A stretch of 64,000 nucleotides of DNA from a bacterium HR11 (GTDB lineage Bacteria > Acidobacteriota > HRBIN11), in contig BEHN01000004.1 of NCBI GenBank assembly GCA_002898535.1, forward strand, positions 81,654 through 145,653. Direction: 5' to 3'. Below, in pieces: positions 24,948 to 33,481 of this stretch; positions within the stretch are counted from its first letter, which is position 1, and the number at the start of each line of letters is the position of its first letter. The notes under the pieces are model-generated. The model was not told the DNA's origin. It saw only the letters and a program-made list of their open reading frames with translations, and did not search any database. A program made the position numbers and the translations under genes.

Positions 24948-26675
24948 ATGATCAAGCTTCGAGTTCAGGTCTTTATGCGAGACCCCTTCACGGTGACCTT
25001 GCAGAAACCCGTCGTCACCCTGGGGCGTTCGACCCGCAACGATGTATGCCTGGAAGACATCCTGATTTCCCGCCTGCACGCTGAAATCCGAGAGGAGGGT
25101 GGGGCTTATTGGCTGGCCGACCTGGGGAGTGCGAATGGGACATTCCTGAACGGCGAACGGCTTCAGGCCCCTGTCCGGATTCAGGCCGGCGACATCATTC
25201 AGATGGGCCGGAGCCTCCTCACCGTCGAGGTCGCCGCCCCGGCGGTTCAAGCATCCCAAGAGTCACCCGAGACATCGGACGTCACGAGGCCGACGCCCGT
25301 CTTGACCGGACTGACCGGCGAGGGGGTACCCCCCGTCGAGGCCTATGCCGCCGAGGACTCGGAGCTGACTCGTTTGGTCCGCCAGGTCCGGGCCGAGACG
25401 CGGGTCTTGCGGGGTCGACGACAAGCCGAACGCCGGCAAGCCCTACTCGACCTAATCCAACGGGTCGGCCAGGCCTTGGCCGCCCATCGGTCGCTGGACG
25501 AGTTCCTCCGGGTGATCGTCTACGGGGTCTTTGAGACCTTTCCGGCCGACCGGGCGCTCCTGCTCCTGCGGCGGTCCGATACGGACGACCTGACATGCGT
25601 GGCCGCCTACAGTCGGGGGACCCCGACGGACGTAGCCGACCGGGACGTGCGTCTATCCCGGTCGGTCGTCGAGGCCGTACTTCAGCGGGGCACGCCCCTG
25701 CTGGTCCCGGACCTGCACGTCGACCCGGCCTTTCGGGACAGCGCCTCCGTCCTCGCCAGTCCGGTCCGGTCGGTCGCCGTCGTGCCCGTCGTCGTGCATG
25801 ACCGGCCGGTCGGCATCCTCTACATGGACAGCGCCGTGGGCCAACGCTTTACCCAAGAAGACGTGGATTTGCTGACGTTGATGGCCTTCATCCTTGGAAT
25901 CAAGGTCGAAAACGACCGTCTCATCGAGCAACGCATCGAGAACGAGCGCATTCGGCACCAGCTGGCCAGCGCCCGGGACATTCAGTTTCGTCTCCTGCCC
26001 GCCCGGCCGCCCGAGGTCCCCGGCTATGAGATCACGGGCGTCAGCGTCCCCTGCTATGAAGTCGGCGGCGACTACTTTGACTTCATCGACCTGCCGTCGG
26101 GCGTCGTGGTCGTCGCCTTGGGGGACGTCTCGGGCAAGGGCTTTGATGCGGCCCTTCTGATGGCCGGTCTCCATGCCAGCGTGCGGTCGCAAGCCTACAC
26201 GGCGGCGCCCGTCGCCGAAAAGGTCCGGGCCGTGCACCGGTATCTCTGGGAGTGCACGCCGCCGAATCGGTTCGTGACCCTCTTCTACGGGGAGCTGGAC
26301 CCCCGGACGCATCGGCTCGTTTACGTCAATGCGGGCCACCTGCCCCCGGTCCTCGTGCGGTCGGACGGGGCCGTCGAGCGCCTGGAGGCCGGCGGCCTCC
26401 CCCTGGGCATTTTGGGGGACGCGACTTACTCGGACCGGGCGGTCTGCCTCGAGCCGGGCGACCTGATGGCCGTTTACAGCGACGGCGTGGCCGAATTGCA
26501 GTCGCCGGCCGGTGAAGAATTCGGCACGATGCGGGTCGTCGAGCTCCTGCGGCAGAACCGGCACCTGCGGGCGACCCGACTGCGGGACGTCCTCGAGGCG
26601 GCCATCCGGGACTTTCGGGGGACGGCCCCGGTGCCGGACGACCTGACCTTTGTCCTCGTCCGACGAACGGCGTGA
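24948..26675 (+). CDS. FHA-GAF-SpoIIE-type PP2C phosphatase
   Basis: Signalling phosphatase of the RsbU/SpoIIE kind, 575 aa. ATG 24948 starts homology; the upstream frame is word-repeat DNA. Order: FHA domain (residues 1-95; TLGRSTRNDVCL, SRLHAEI, DLGSANGTFLNG), linker, GAF domain (about 170-335), coiled linker, PP2C domain (about 370-575). Metal-binding Asp are visible in VGGDYFDFIDL, ALGDVSGKGFDAALLMAG and DLMAVYSDGVAEL. Such enzymes dephosphorylate anti-sigma-factor antagonists or kinase substrates; FHA would tie it to Ser/Thr phosphorylation. No anti-sigma or antagonist gene is adjacent. The TPR/propeller gene follows 122 bp downstream on the same strand. Confidence 0.92.
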   Translation: MIKLRVQVFMRDPFTVTLQKPVVTLGRSTRNDVCLEDILISRLHAEIREEGGAYWLADLGSANGTFLNGERLQAPVRIQAGDIIQMGRSLLTVEVAAPAVQASQESPETSDVTRPTPVLTGLTGEGVPPVEAYAAEDSELTRLVRQVRAETRVLRGRRQAERRQALLDLIQRVGQALAAHRSLDEFLRVIVYGVFETFPADRALLLLRRSDTDDLTCVAAYSRGTPTDVADRDVRLSRSVVEAVLQRGTPLLVPDLHVDPAFRDSASVLASPVRSVAVVPVVVHDRPVGILYMDSAVGQRFTQEDVDLLTLMAFILGIKVENDRLIEQRIENERIRHQLASARDIQFRLLPARPPEVPGYEITGVSVPCYEVGGDYFDFIDLPSGVVVVALGDVSGKGFDAALLMAGLHASVRSQAYTAAPVAEKVRAVHRYLWECTPPNRFVTLFYGELDPRTHRLVYVNAGHLPPVLVRSDGAVERLEAGGLPLGILGDATYSDRAVCLEPGDLMAVYSDGVAELQSPAGEEFGTMRVVELLRQNRHLRATRLRDVLEAAIRDFRGTAPVPDDLTFVLVRRTA

Positions 26676-26797
26676 CAAGCGGCGTCTCGTAGGACGTCGT
26701 CCCGCCATGCCGCCGATGGAGTTGTCGGGGCGATGAGAATGCAGTAGTTTTTGAGATCCAAAGCCTTCGTGGGCCCGTCGGGTACTTCGGTTCGGAC

Positions 26798-28339
26798 ATG
26801 AAGACTATCGCTCGATGGTTCCTATGGGGATGTCTGGCGTATCTATCGGGGATGCCATGGGTCGAGGCCCAGTCGGAAGACCTGGCCCGCCGCTATCTGC
26901 AGAGCGGCTACCGGTTCTATGAACGGGGCGACTACGAACAGGCGCTTCGGGACTGGCAGACCGTCGTCGAGAAGTTTCCCGATTCGCCTTATGCGCCGGA
27001 GGCCTTAGTCGCCGTGGGTCGCTACCTCCTGGAGCACCGCGCGGACCCCGACGCGGCCCTGGAAGCCTTCCGGGGCGTGCTCCAGCGGTATCCGACCTCA
27101 TCTCAGGCGGCCGCAGCCTACTACTTCGCAGGCTACATTCAGCTCCATTACGGGCAGTCCTTCCCGGCCGACGTATCCGAGGCCGTGGCGAACTTAGAGC
27201 GGATGGCCGTCCTATACCCAGGCAGTGAATGGGCCGGCCGGGCCCTGACCGAGGTCGGCCTGTACCTGGGGGCGACGGGCCAGCCTGCCCGGGCCCGTCA
27301 TTTGTGCCGATGGGTCGTCGAGCACCATCGGGGTGGGGCGACCGCCGAGGCGACCCTCTGTATGGCGCAGGCTTACGCTTATGAGGGTCGGTGGGATGAA
27401 GCCTTGCGTAGGTTGACGACGGTCCGACTGGCCGACGTGCCGGCCCCGGTCGCTCGGAAAGTTCGGGCCGCCGCGACGACGCTGTATCGGCAGGCCCTCC
27501 GGGGTTCGACGACCGCCGGTCTCTATGCCGTCGACCCCAACTTCCAGGCGTCCCAGCAGATTCGGTGGGACGAGCCCGTGCGGCTCCTCGGATGGTCCCG
27601 GGGCTGGGCCGTCGTCGACCGGGGCCTCAAGTGGGTCATCTTCTATGACGCGACGGGCCGCTACGTCGACCGGCAGACCTTCTCCAAGCTCGACGACGCG
27701 TTTATCACGCCCGACGACCAGTTGTACGGCCTCGCCGGCGACCGGGTCGTCCTCCCCCGGGGGAGCCCGGTCCCCCTGGTCGGCGTGACCGAGGGCCGTC
27801 GGAGTCGGGCTATCGAGCCGGCCGCCCTCGTCGTCGACCGGCGTCGAACCCTGTGGGCCTATGCCGACGACGCCTCCGGCCTCTGGGCCTTTCCGGCTCG
27901 GCCGGAAAGGCCGAAGAATCCGGCGTCTTCCGGTTCCGCCTGGACTTCGGAGCGTCGACTGACGCTCGCTCTGGACGGCAAGCCCCTCCGGGTGTCCCGG
28001 ATATACCTCGACGACTGGCAACGCTTCTGGGTCATCGACCGGGACCAGGCACGGGTCCTGGTCTATGCCCGGGACGGGACGCTGGTCCGGCGCTTGGAAA
28101 ATCCCCAACGGCCCTTCCAGCAGGTCGTCGCCCTGGGATGGGACGTCTGCGGTCTCATTTACGTCCTGGACGCGAAGGCCCAGACGGTGTTCATCTTCAC
28201 GCCGGCCGGCCAGCTCCATCGGACCCTCAGTCTTCGAGCTTTCCTACCGGAAGGGAAGCTCCAAGACATGTTGGTCGCCGACGACGGGAGCCTCTACCTC
28301 TTGGACCGGAAGGCCCGCCGGGTCATTCGGTTGATATGA
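26798..28339 (+). CDS. Exported TPR protein with C-terminal beta-propeller
   Basis: 513-aa secreted protein. The signal peptide is MKTIARWFLWGCLAYLSGMP, with probable cleavage after VEAQ. The N-terminal half has TPR-like repeats of the BamD/YbgF type (GYRFYERGDYEQALRDWQTV, ALEAFRGVLQRYPTSSQAAA). The C-terminal half, from about residue 250, has repeated WAVVDRG, LWAYADDASGLW, FWVIDRDQARVLVYARDG and LYLLDRKARRVIRLI units, a six- to seven-bladed NHL/SMP-30-like propeller. Such hybrids are structural or scaffold proteins of the envelope. It is followed 23 bp later by the PEGA protein on the same strand, so the two probably act together. Confidence 0.75.
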   Translation: MKTIARWFLWGCLAYLSGMPWVEAQSEDLARRYLQSGYRFYERGDYEQALRDWQTVVEKFPDSPYAPEALVAVGRYLLEHRADPDAALEAFRGVLQRYPTSSQAAAAYYFAGYIQLHYGQSFPADVSEAVANLERMAVLYPGSEWAGRALTEVGLYLGATGQPARARHLCRWVVEHHRGGATAEATLCMAQAYAYEGRWDEALRRLTTVRLADVPAPVARKVRAAATTLYRQALRGSTTAGLYAVDPNFQASQQIRWDEPVRLLGWSRGWAVVDRGLKWVIFYDATGRYVDRQTFSKLDDAFITPDDQLYGLAGDRVVLPRGSPVPLVGVTEGRRSRAIEPAALVVDRRRTLWAYADDASGLWAFPARPERPKNPASSGSAWTSERRLTLALDGKPLRVSRIYLDDWQRFWVIDRDQARVLVYARDGTLVRRLENPQRPFQQVVALGWDVCGLIYVLDAKAQTVFIFTPAGQLHRTLSLRAFLPEGKLQDMLVADDGSLYLLDRKARRVIRLI

Positions 28340-28362
28340 AGTTGATATGAAGAGGGTAGGGG

Positions 28363-30579
28363 ATGCGAGATACAAGATGCAGGAGGCAGGATACAGGACG
28401 CAGGATACGGGATAGGGGATGGTGCCGGCTGTGGCTCCTACTGGCCATGGGCGCTCTGCTGACGTGCCGGGCCGGGGCCCAACCGGTCCCGACGTGGGTC
28501 AGGGACTTCCAAAAAGCGCGCGAGGACGCCGTCGGCGGTAACTGGGACCAGGCCGTCCCGGTATTTCAGCGGATCGTCCGGGAGGTCGAAGGGGTCCGCT
28601 TGACCCGTCCCCTGACGTCGGAGGAAAGCCGGGTCTACCAGTGGGCCTTAGACTACTTGGCCCGTTTTTACCTCCAGCAAGACCGCCCCCAGGAGGCCCG
28701 GGTTTACTACATCACCCTCCTGCAGGTGAATCCCCAATACGAGTTCCCGGACACGCCGCCGCCGTCGGTCGCCGCCTTCTTTCAGCAGTTGCGGCAGTCC
28801 CTGATCGGCTTCCTATCCGTTTCGGTAAAACCGCCGGACGCCGTCCTGTACCTGGACCAGCGCTGGCTCGGCCGGGGCTCTCTTTCTCAGCAACCGGTCT
28901 TGGAGGGCACCTATCAACTGCGGGTCGAACGACCGGGCTACGCCCCCTGGCAGAGGATCGTGACGATCAAAGGCGGTCGGCTCACGGAGGTCGAGCCGAT
29001 CGAACTGCAACGTGTGTCAGGGGCCCTCTTTGTCGCCACGGCGCCCCGAGGGGTGGAAGTCTATCTGGACGGCCGCCGCGTCGGGGTGACGCAGGGAGAG
29101 GCGCCGCCGGGAGTCCGAGCCTTCGCCGAGACCCGGCAGTGGCCGCCGGAGGAGTTTTCCGACTATCTGGCCATTCCTGTCAGCGATACCGGGGAGCACT
29201 ACGTAGAATTTCGAAAGCCCTGTTATGACACCGTCCAGCTCATCGTCCGGGTGCCGCCCTTGCAAGACGTATTTATCGACCCCGTGCGCCTGGAGCCGGC
29301 CGTCGGCCGTATCGTCCTCCAAGCCGACGCCGAGGCCGACGTCTATATCGATGGCCAGCTCCAAGGCAAGGCCTCGCAGGGGACCTTCGTGGCCTGTGCA
29401 GGTCGGCACACGGTGACGCTGAAAAATGCGTGGGGCACCTTCTCCCGCGACGTGGACGTCGTCCGGAGCGAGGTCGTCCCCGTTCCGGCGTCCGTCGTCC
29501 CCCGGGTCGTCTTCTTGGGCTGGGGCGTCGACGATGGCGTGCCGGAGGGGGTCATCCAGCGACTTCGGGACCTTGTACAGAAGGGCGTCCAGCGCTGGGA
29601 CCGGGCCGTGTGGGTCGATGCCAGCCAGGTCGACATTCCGTGGGACGGCTCAACGGTTCGCGGCGGGGACCTCGCTCGCCAAGTCCTGGCCGCTTGGGAG
29701 ACGAAGCCCCCGCCCGCCTTTCAGGCCTTATTGAACCGGGTCGCCCGGACGTTCGAGAGTCGCTTGTTTTTGGTCCTCCGTCTCCGGGCCGGCGACGGGC
29801 CCCGGGTCGAGTTCCTCCTGTTCTCCGATATGTCGAGCCGACCCGACCGGGTCCAGGTCGATGTCATCGAGGAGAAGGGGGTCGTCGAGACGCTCACCCA
29901 AATGACGTATGAGGCCCCCGTCCTCCGTCGGACACTCCCCCTACGATTCGTCTGGACGACCCTCTATGACTATCCTGTCGTCGTCGAGGTCGATGCCGCT
30001 CGACTGGGCACCGGCGACCGACCCAAGCCGGGGGACCTCCTGCTTTCCGTCGAGGGTCTTCAACTGGATCGCCCCGACGCTTGGGCGGCCGTCGAGGCCG
30101 CCGTCCAGACGAAGGAGAAGGTCGTCCTCCAGTTCGAAGACCCCCTCCAGCCCAAGATTCGCACCGTCGAGGTCTCGACGGTCGAGACGCCGGTCGAATC
30201 GGACGAGGACCCCGGACATCCCTTCTACCACCGGTTGGCCATCGGCTATCTGCGGTATGCCGAACGACCCGAGGATACCCTCGTCCATCAGGTGGCCCGT
30301 TTGAACCTGGCCCGCCTGTACATGCGCTTTCAGGATTATGTCCAAGCGCTGGAGTGGCTCCGGCGGATTCGGCTCGAACGGGATGCCGGGATCAGTCCGG
30401 CGACCGTCGAATACCGGATGGCCGAGTGTTACCTTCAGATGGGCCGCTTGGCGGAAGCCCGTCAACTATTTCAGAAACTCCAGGATGCCCGACGGGCGAC
30501 CCTCGGCACGGACTGGGGCGAAAGCGTGGCTGAAGCGGCCCGGGATGCCCTGGCGGCCCTCCAGCGGGACGGCGGGTAA
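28363..30579 (+). CDS. Exported PEGA-domain/TPR protein
   Basis: 738-aa envelope protein. The hydrophobic signal segment RLWLLLAMGALLTCRAGAQP lies about 22 residues in. The preceding residues (RDTRCRRQDTGRRIRDRG) translate the GATACAGGATGCAGG word repeat, so the start is uncertain: ATG 28363 is the only in-frame ATG before the signal. After TPR-like helices come three PEGA units (SVKPPDAVLYLDQRWLGRG, TAPRGVEVYLDGRRVG, EADVYIDGQLQGKA), a caspase-like or receptor-like middle domain I do not recognise (VVFLGWGVDDGVPEG), a PDZ-like KPGDLLLSVEGLQLDRPDAW segment and terminal TPRs. PEGA domains often bind cell-wall or surface structures. It is co-directional with the TPR/propeller gene. Confidence 0.75.
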   Translation: MRDTRCRRQDTGRRIRDRGWCRLWLLLAMGALLTCRAGAQPVPTWVRDFQKAREDAVGGNWDQAVPVFQRIVREVEGVRLTRPLTSEESRVYQWALDYLARFYLQQDRPQEARVYYITLLQVNPQYEFPDTPPPSVAAFFQQLRQSLIGFLSVSVKPPDAVLYLDQRWLGRGSLSQQPVLEGTYQLRVERPGYAPWQRIVTIKGGRLTEVEPIELQRVSGALFVATAPRGVEVYLDGRRVGVTQGEAPPGVRAFAETRQWPPEEFSDYLAIPVSDTGEHYVEFRKPCYDTVQLIVRVPPLQDVFIDPVRLEPAVGRIVLQADAEADVYIDGQLQGKASQGTFVACAGRHTVTLKNAWGTFSRDVDVVRSEVVPVPASVVPRVVFLGWGVDDGVPEGVIQRLRDLVQKGVQRWDRAVWVDASQVDIPWDGSTVRGGDLARQVLAAWETKPPPAFQALLNRVARTFESRLFLVLRLRAGDGPRVEFLLFSDMSSRPDRVQVDVIEEKGVVETLTQMTYEAPVLRRTLPLRFVWTTLYDYPVVVEVDAARLGTGDRPKPGDLLLSVEGLQLDRPDAWAAVEAAVQTKEKVVLQFEDPLQPKIRTVEVSTVETPVESDEDPGHPFYHRLAIGYLRYAERPEDTLVHQVARLNLARLYMRFQDYVQALEWLRRIRLERDAGISPATVEYRMAECYLQMGRLAEARQLFQKLQDARRATLGTDWGESVAEAARDALAALQRDGG

Positions 30580-30805
30580 AGTCCGGCAGGGATTTCCGGT
30601 GCCCCGTCTTAGGTCCTGAGAGCCTGTTTCACGACTCACCGCCGAGGCGCAGAGGACGCAGAGGATGAGGGTTTTTCTTCGATTTTTCTCTGCGTTCTCG
30701 GCGTCTCAGCAGTGGAATAGAGTTTTTGAAATACGCTCGAGTGAGTAACAAGGCACTCGACGGGTTTGTCAACAGAACCGTTCGGCCCGGGAGAATCCCG
30801 ATTTC
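30580..30805. repeat. Convergent spacer with CGCAGAG inverted repeat and short solo TIR end
   Basis: ACCGCCGAGGCGCAGAGGAC (about 30638-30660) faces CTCTGCGTTCTCGGCG (about 30688-30705) around a T-rich centre. A related copy is at about 35092-35118. 30770-30800 is a short TIR end (CAACAGAACCGTTCGG, then GGGAGAATCCCG). Confidence 0.6.
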
Positions 30806-31939
30806 TTACACCGCGCCCATCGCTCGGTGAAGGTCTCGGACGGCCTCAGCCAGACGATGCCGCTGGTGGAGGAGGGCCCCGCCGATCAAGAAAATGGCTT
30901 CGGTCCCATAAGTGGCGACCATCTCGGGGACTCGGTCCAGGGTCATCCCGCCGGCCGGGACCGGGAAGATGGTGCGGATAGCGCCCATCGGACGGGCCGT
31001 CGCCTCGGCGATGGCCTGGCAGATCTCCCGAGAAAAAGCGACGAACCGCCCCCCGTAGTTCGGAAAAATGGTGGCATCCGCCCCGGCCAGGCGCATGAGC
31101 TGACCCAGCAGGACCCCGGGGGCGATGCCCGATTCCGGCCCCACGAGGAAGCTCCCCAGGAAGGCCGGGTGCGCCATCAAGGGGAGGGCGACCCGGTCCT
31201 CGTCGGCCAGGGCGCGGAGGGTATCCAGGCCCGTCAGGCCGGGGCTAAGGAGGAGCCCGCCCGCGCCGGCTCGGCGGGCATATTCGGCCCGCTCGAAGAC
31301 CCGGTCCGCCGGGGCCGTGACGTTGGGCATGTAAATCGCCCGGCGGCCCGTCTCTCGATTCGCCCGCTCGACGGCCTCGACGCAACGGGGGACCCGCTCC
31401 CGAAACGGGCAAAACGGCGGGTCGGCGATCCCGTGGTCGTCCTTGATGAGGTCCACGCCGGCCCGGGCCATCTCGTAGGCCAGCTCCGCCATTTCTTGAG
31501 GAGCCAGGCCCATCGGCTTCAGGGCCGTGCACAGGAGGGGTCGGTCCCACACCCCGAGAATCTCCCGAAGGCCGGTCCGACCGAACCGGGGGCCCCGGAA
31601 GTGGCGAAGGAAGCTGTCCGGGAACTCGATGGCCTCGACCCGGATGCCGGGCTTCAGGCTGACGTTGCCGAAGACGACGTTCAGGAGCTGGGTGAGCTCG
31701 GTCCCGACGACCTCGACGGCATAACTGATGACGGCTTCAAAGGCCGTCGGTCCGATGGGCCGCAGGTCCTCGATACAGCCTACGACCTGGGCCCGGATGT
31801 CCTCCCGAATCGGCAAGTCCTCCGGCACTTCGACGGTCTGCTCGTAGCAGATGTCCCGGGCCCGGGCATGGGCCTCCGCCTCGGAGTCGGCCCGGATGCG
31901 GTACGTGACGTGCAACCGTTCGCCGGAGAGTCTCAGCAT
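30806..31939 (-). CDS. RuBisCO-like protein (form IV)
   Basis: RuBisCO large-subunit superfamily protein, 377 aa from ATG 31939; the frame continues upstream into the transketolase gene and is not coding there. The TIM-barrel lysine that starts the active site is in TALKPMGL (K141; RuBisCO has KPKLGL). The carbamylated Lys region reads GVDLIKDDHGIADPPF (K166), with His in place of the metal-ligand Glu. The loop-6 region is FPNYGGRF, lacking the catalytic Lys, and PAGGM replaces SGG. It therefore cannot be a CO2-fixing enzyme by known rules. KDDHG resembles the non-photosynthetic form IV group, which includes isoapionate-phosphate enzymes and isomerases. It lies 53 bp after a two-gene transketolase on the same strand. 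Confidence 0.9.
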   Translation of the reverse strand: MLRLSGERLHVTYRIRADSEAEAHARARDICYEQTVEVPEDLPIREDIRAQVVGCIEDLRPIGPTAFEAVISYAVEVVGTELTQLLNVVFGNVSLKPGIRVEAIEFPDSFLRHFRGPRFGRTGLREILGVWDRPLLCTALKPMGLAPQEMAELAYEMARAGVDLIKDDHGIADPPFCPFRERVPRCVEAVERANRETGRRAIYMPNVTAPADRVFERAEYARRAGAGGLLLSPGLTGLDTLRALADEDRVALPLMAHPAFLGSFLVGPESGIAPGVLLGQLMRLAGADATIFPNYGGRFVAFSREICQAIAEATARPMGAIRTIFPVPAGGMTLDRVPEMVATYGTEAIFLIGGALLHQRHRLAEAVRDLHRAMGAV

Positions 31940-31992
31940 GTTCGGTATCGAGTGGGGCCAGCGACCCAGGCTCCGTCCCGGAAGCCGAGGCC

Positions 31993-33012
31993 TCACAGGG
32001 CCTCCGCCTGAGCGGTACCGGTCGGGAGGGCCGGCTCCACGGCGGCCAGGTCCGCCTCGGTCACCCCCAGGGACGTCCCGACCAGCGTCTCGACGGCCCG
32101 CACGAGGGCCATCGCATCGAGGCCGTATTCTTTCATCAGGTAAGCCCGGCTGGCCCCGTGGGCGAAAGTATCCTGCAGGCCGAGCCGAATCAGACGCCGA
32201 CCCACGCCGGCCTCGGCCATGAGCTCGGCGACGGCCGACCCGAGACCGCCGATGACGCTGTGGTTCTCCATCGTGACGACGCCGTATCGGACGCCAGCGA
32301 TGGCTTCGAGTAGTGTGGGGTCCCGGAAGGGCTTCAGGGTCGAGACGTGGAGGTGGGCGACGGAAACGCCCCGCCGCCGGAGGGCCGCCGTCGCCCGCAG
32401 GGCTTCCTCCGTGCAAATCCCGCTCGAGAGGACGGCGACGTCCTCGCCCCGGCCGAGGATTCGGGCCTGCCCGAGTCGGAACGGCTCCGTCTTCGGAAAC
32501 AGCCGGGGGACCTCGCCCCGGAGCATCCGGATGTAGACGGGCCCCGGAACCGAATGGGCTACGTCGAGGACGGTCTCGACGTCCGTGGCGTCCCCGCACT
32601 CCAGGACCGTCATGTTCGGCAGGACCCGCATGAGAGCCACGTCGTCGATGGCCTGATGCGTCACGCCGCCCGGCGTCGTGATGCCCGGCAGGAAGCCAAT
32701 CAGCCGGACCCGCAGGCAGGGATAGGCGACCTGCATGGCGACCTGGTCATAGACCCGACGGGTGAGAAATACGGCGAAGGTATGAACAAAGGGTTCGAAG
32801 CCTTCCCGGGCCAGACCGGCCGCAAAACCGATCATGTTCTGCTCGGCCATCCCCATCGAGAAGAAACGGTCCGGATAGGTAGCCTGGAAGTCGTCGACCT
32901 CGCAGGAGCCCGTCAGGTCCGCCGAGAGGACGACGACGGCCGGCTTGTCTTTCGCCCAAGCGACCAGGTTCCGAGCATGAGGCCGCAGGACCGTCTCCAT
33001 CGCTTCGCTCAC
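31993..33012 (-). CDS. Transketolase, C-terminal subunit
   Basis: The pyrimidine-binding and C-terminal half of a thiamine-diphosphate transketolase, 339 aa. The catalytic Glu that activates ThDP is in MGMAEQNMIGFAAG. Other marks are TTPGGVTHQAIDDVALMR and the C-terminal RLGLQDTFAHGASRAYLMK. The start is probably GTG 33012, with ATG 33000 as alternative. Separate N- and C-subunits are common in archaea and some bacteria. The N-subunit gene lies upstream on the same strand but 469 bp away, with a repeat element between. The RuBisCO-like gene follows. The set may act on a branched or short-chain sugar phosphate instead of the pentose phosphate cycle (inference). Confidence 0.92.
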   Translation of the reverse strand: MSEAMETVLRPHARNLVAWAKDKPAVVVLSADLTGSCEVDDFQATYPDRFFSMGMAEQNMIGFAAGLAREGFEPFVHTFAVFLTRRVYDQVAMQVAYPCLRVRLIGFLPGITTPGGVTHQAIDDVALMRVLPNMTVLECGDATDVETVLDVAHSVPGPVYIRMLRGEVPRLFPKTEPFRLGQARILGRGEDVAVLSSGICTEEALRATAALRRRGVSVAHLHVSTLKPFRDPTLLEAIAGVRYGVVTMENHSVIGGLGSAVAELMAEAGVGRRLIRLGLQDTFAHGASRAYLMKEYGLDAMALVRAVETLVGTSLGVTEADLAAVEPALPTGTAQAEAL

Positions 33013-33481
33013 CTACCATCGGGCAGATCGGCAGGGTCGGCAGATGGGGCAGGTCGGCGGTCGGCAGTCGGCAGGTAGGCAGGTAGGCAGATAGGGTCCC
33101 ATGCGCGATTCGCTGTTCCTCCTTCATTTCAGGCGGTGGGCAAGGCCGACCTGACGCCCCTCCCACAAACTGAACCACTCTGTTAGCAGAGCTGTTCGGT
33201 TGGGAGAAATGTTGCTCCCATCCGGGAAAACGGTGGCCCAGCGATCTCGATTTTTCAAGCTTTGTTAAGGATGACACCGCCATGACGGGCGGTGTTTGGA
33301 GGGGATGACACCGCCATCCCTGGCGGTGTTCAGATGGGATCGACCCGGCCAGGACGGGCGGTGCATGAGGATGACGCCCGCAGGACGGCCGGTGTTCCGG
33401 GGATAGACACCCGTCTCCCGACCTGCCGACCTGCCCATCTGCCCATCTGCCCATCTGCCCACCTGCCAAATGCCCATCTGC
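33013..33481 (-). repeat. Modular TIR element, class II (truncated), splitting the transketolase genes
   Basis: 33020-33100 is a GGCAGATCGGCAG word array. 33166-33183 is an arm end (TGAACCACTCTGTTA). From 33184 (TAGCAGAGCTGTTCGG) arm b leads to TTTTTCAAGC, then CCGCCATGACGGGCGG-type units and a long CTGCCCATCTGCC array. The array runs into the 3' end of the next gene, giving that gene its last two codons and stop. No right terminal box is found. Confidence 0.8.

Noticed and set aside
30806..31939. Functional CO2-fixing RuBisCO
   Set aside because: KDDH replaces KDDE and the loop-6 Lys is absent, so carboxylase activity is not expected; no phosphoribulokinase or small subunit is present.
30806..32599. 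597-codon frame containing the RuBisCO-like protein
   Set aside because: Homology begins at 31939; the upstream part lies out of frame inside the transketolase C-subunit gene and has no family signal.
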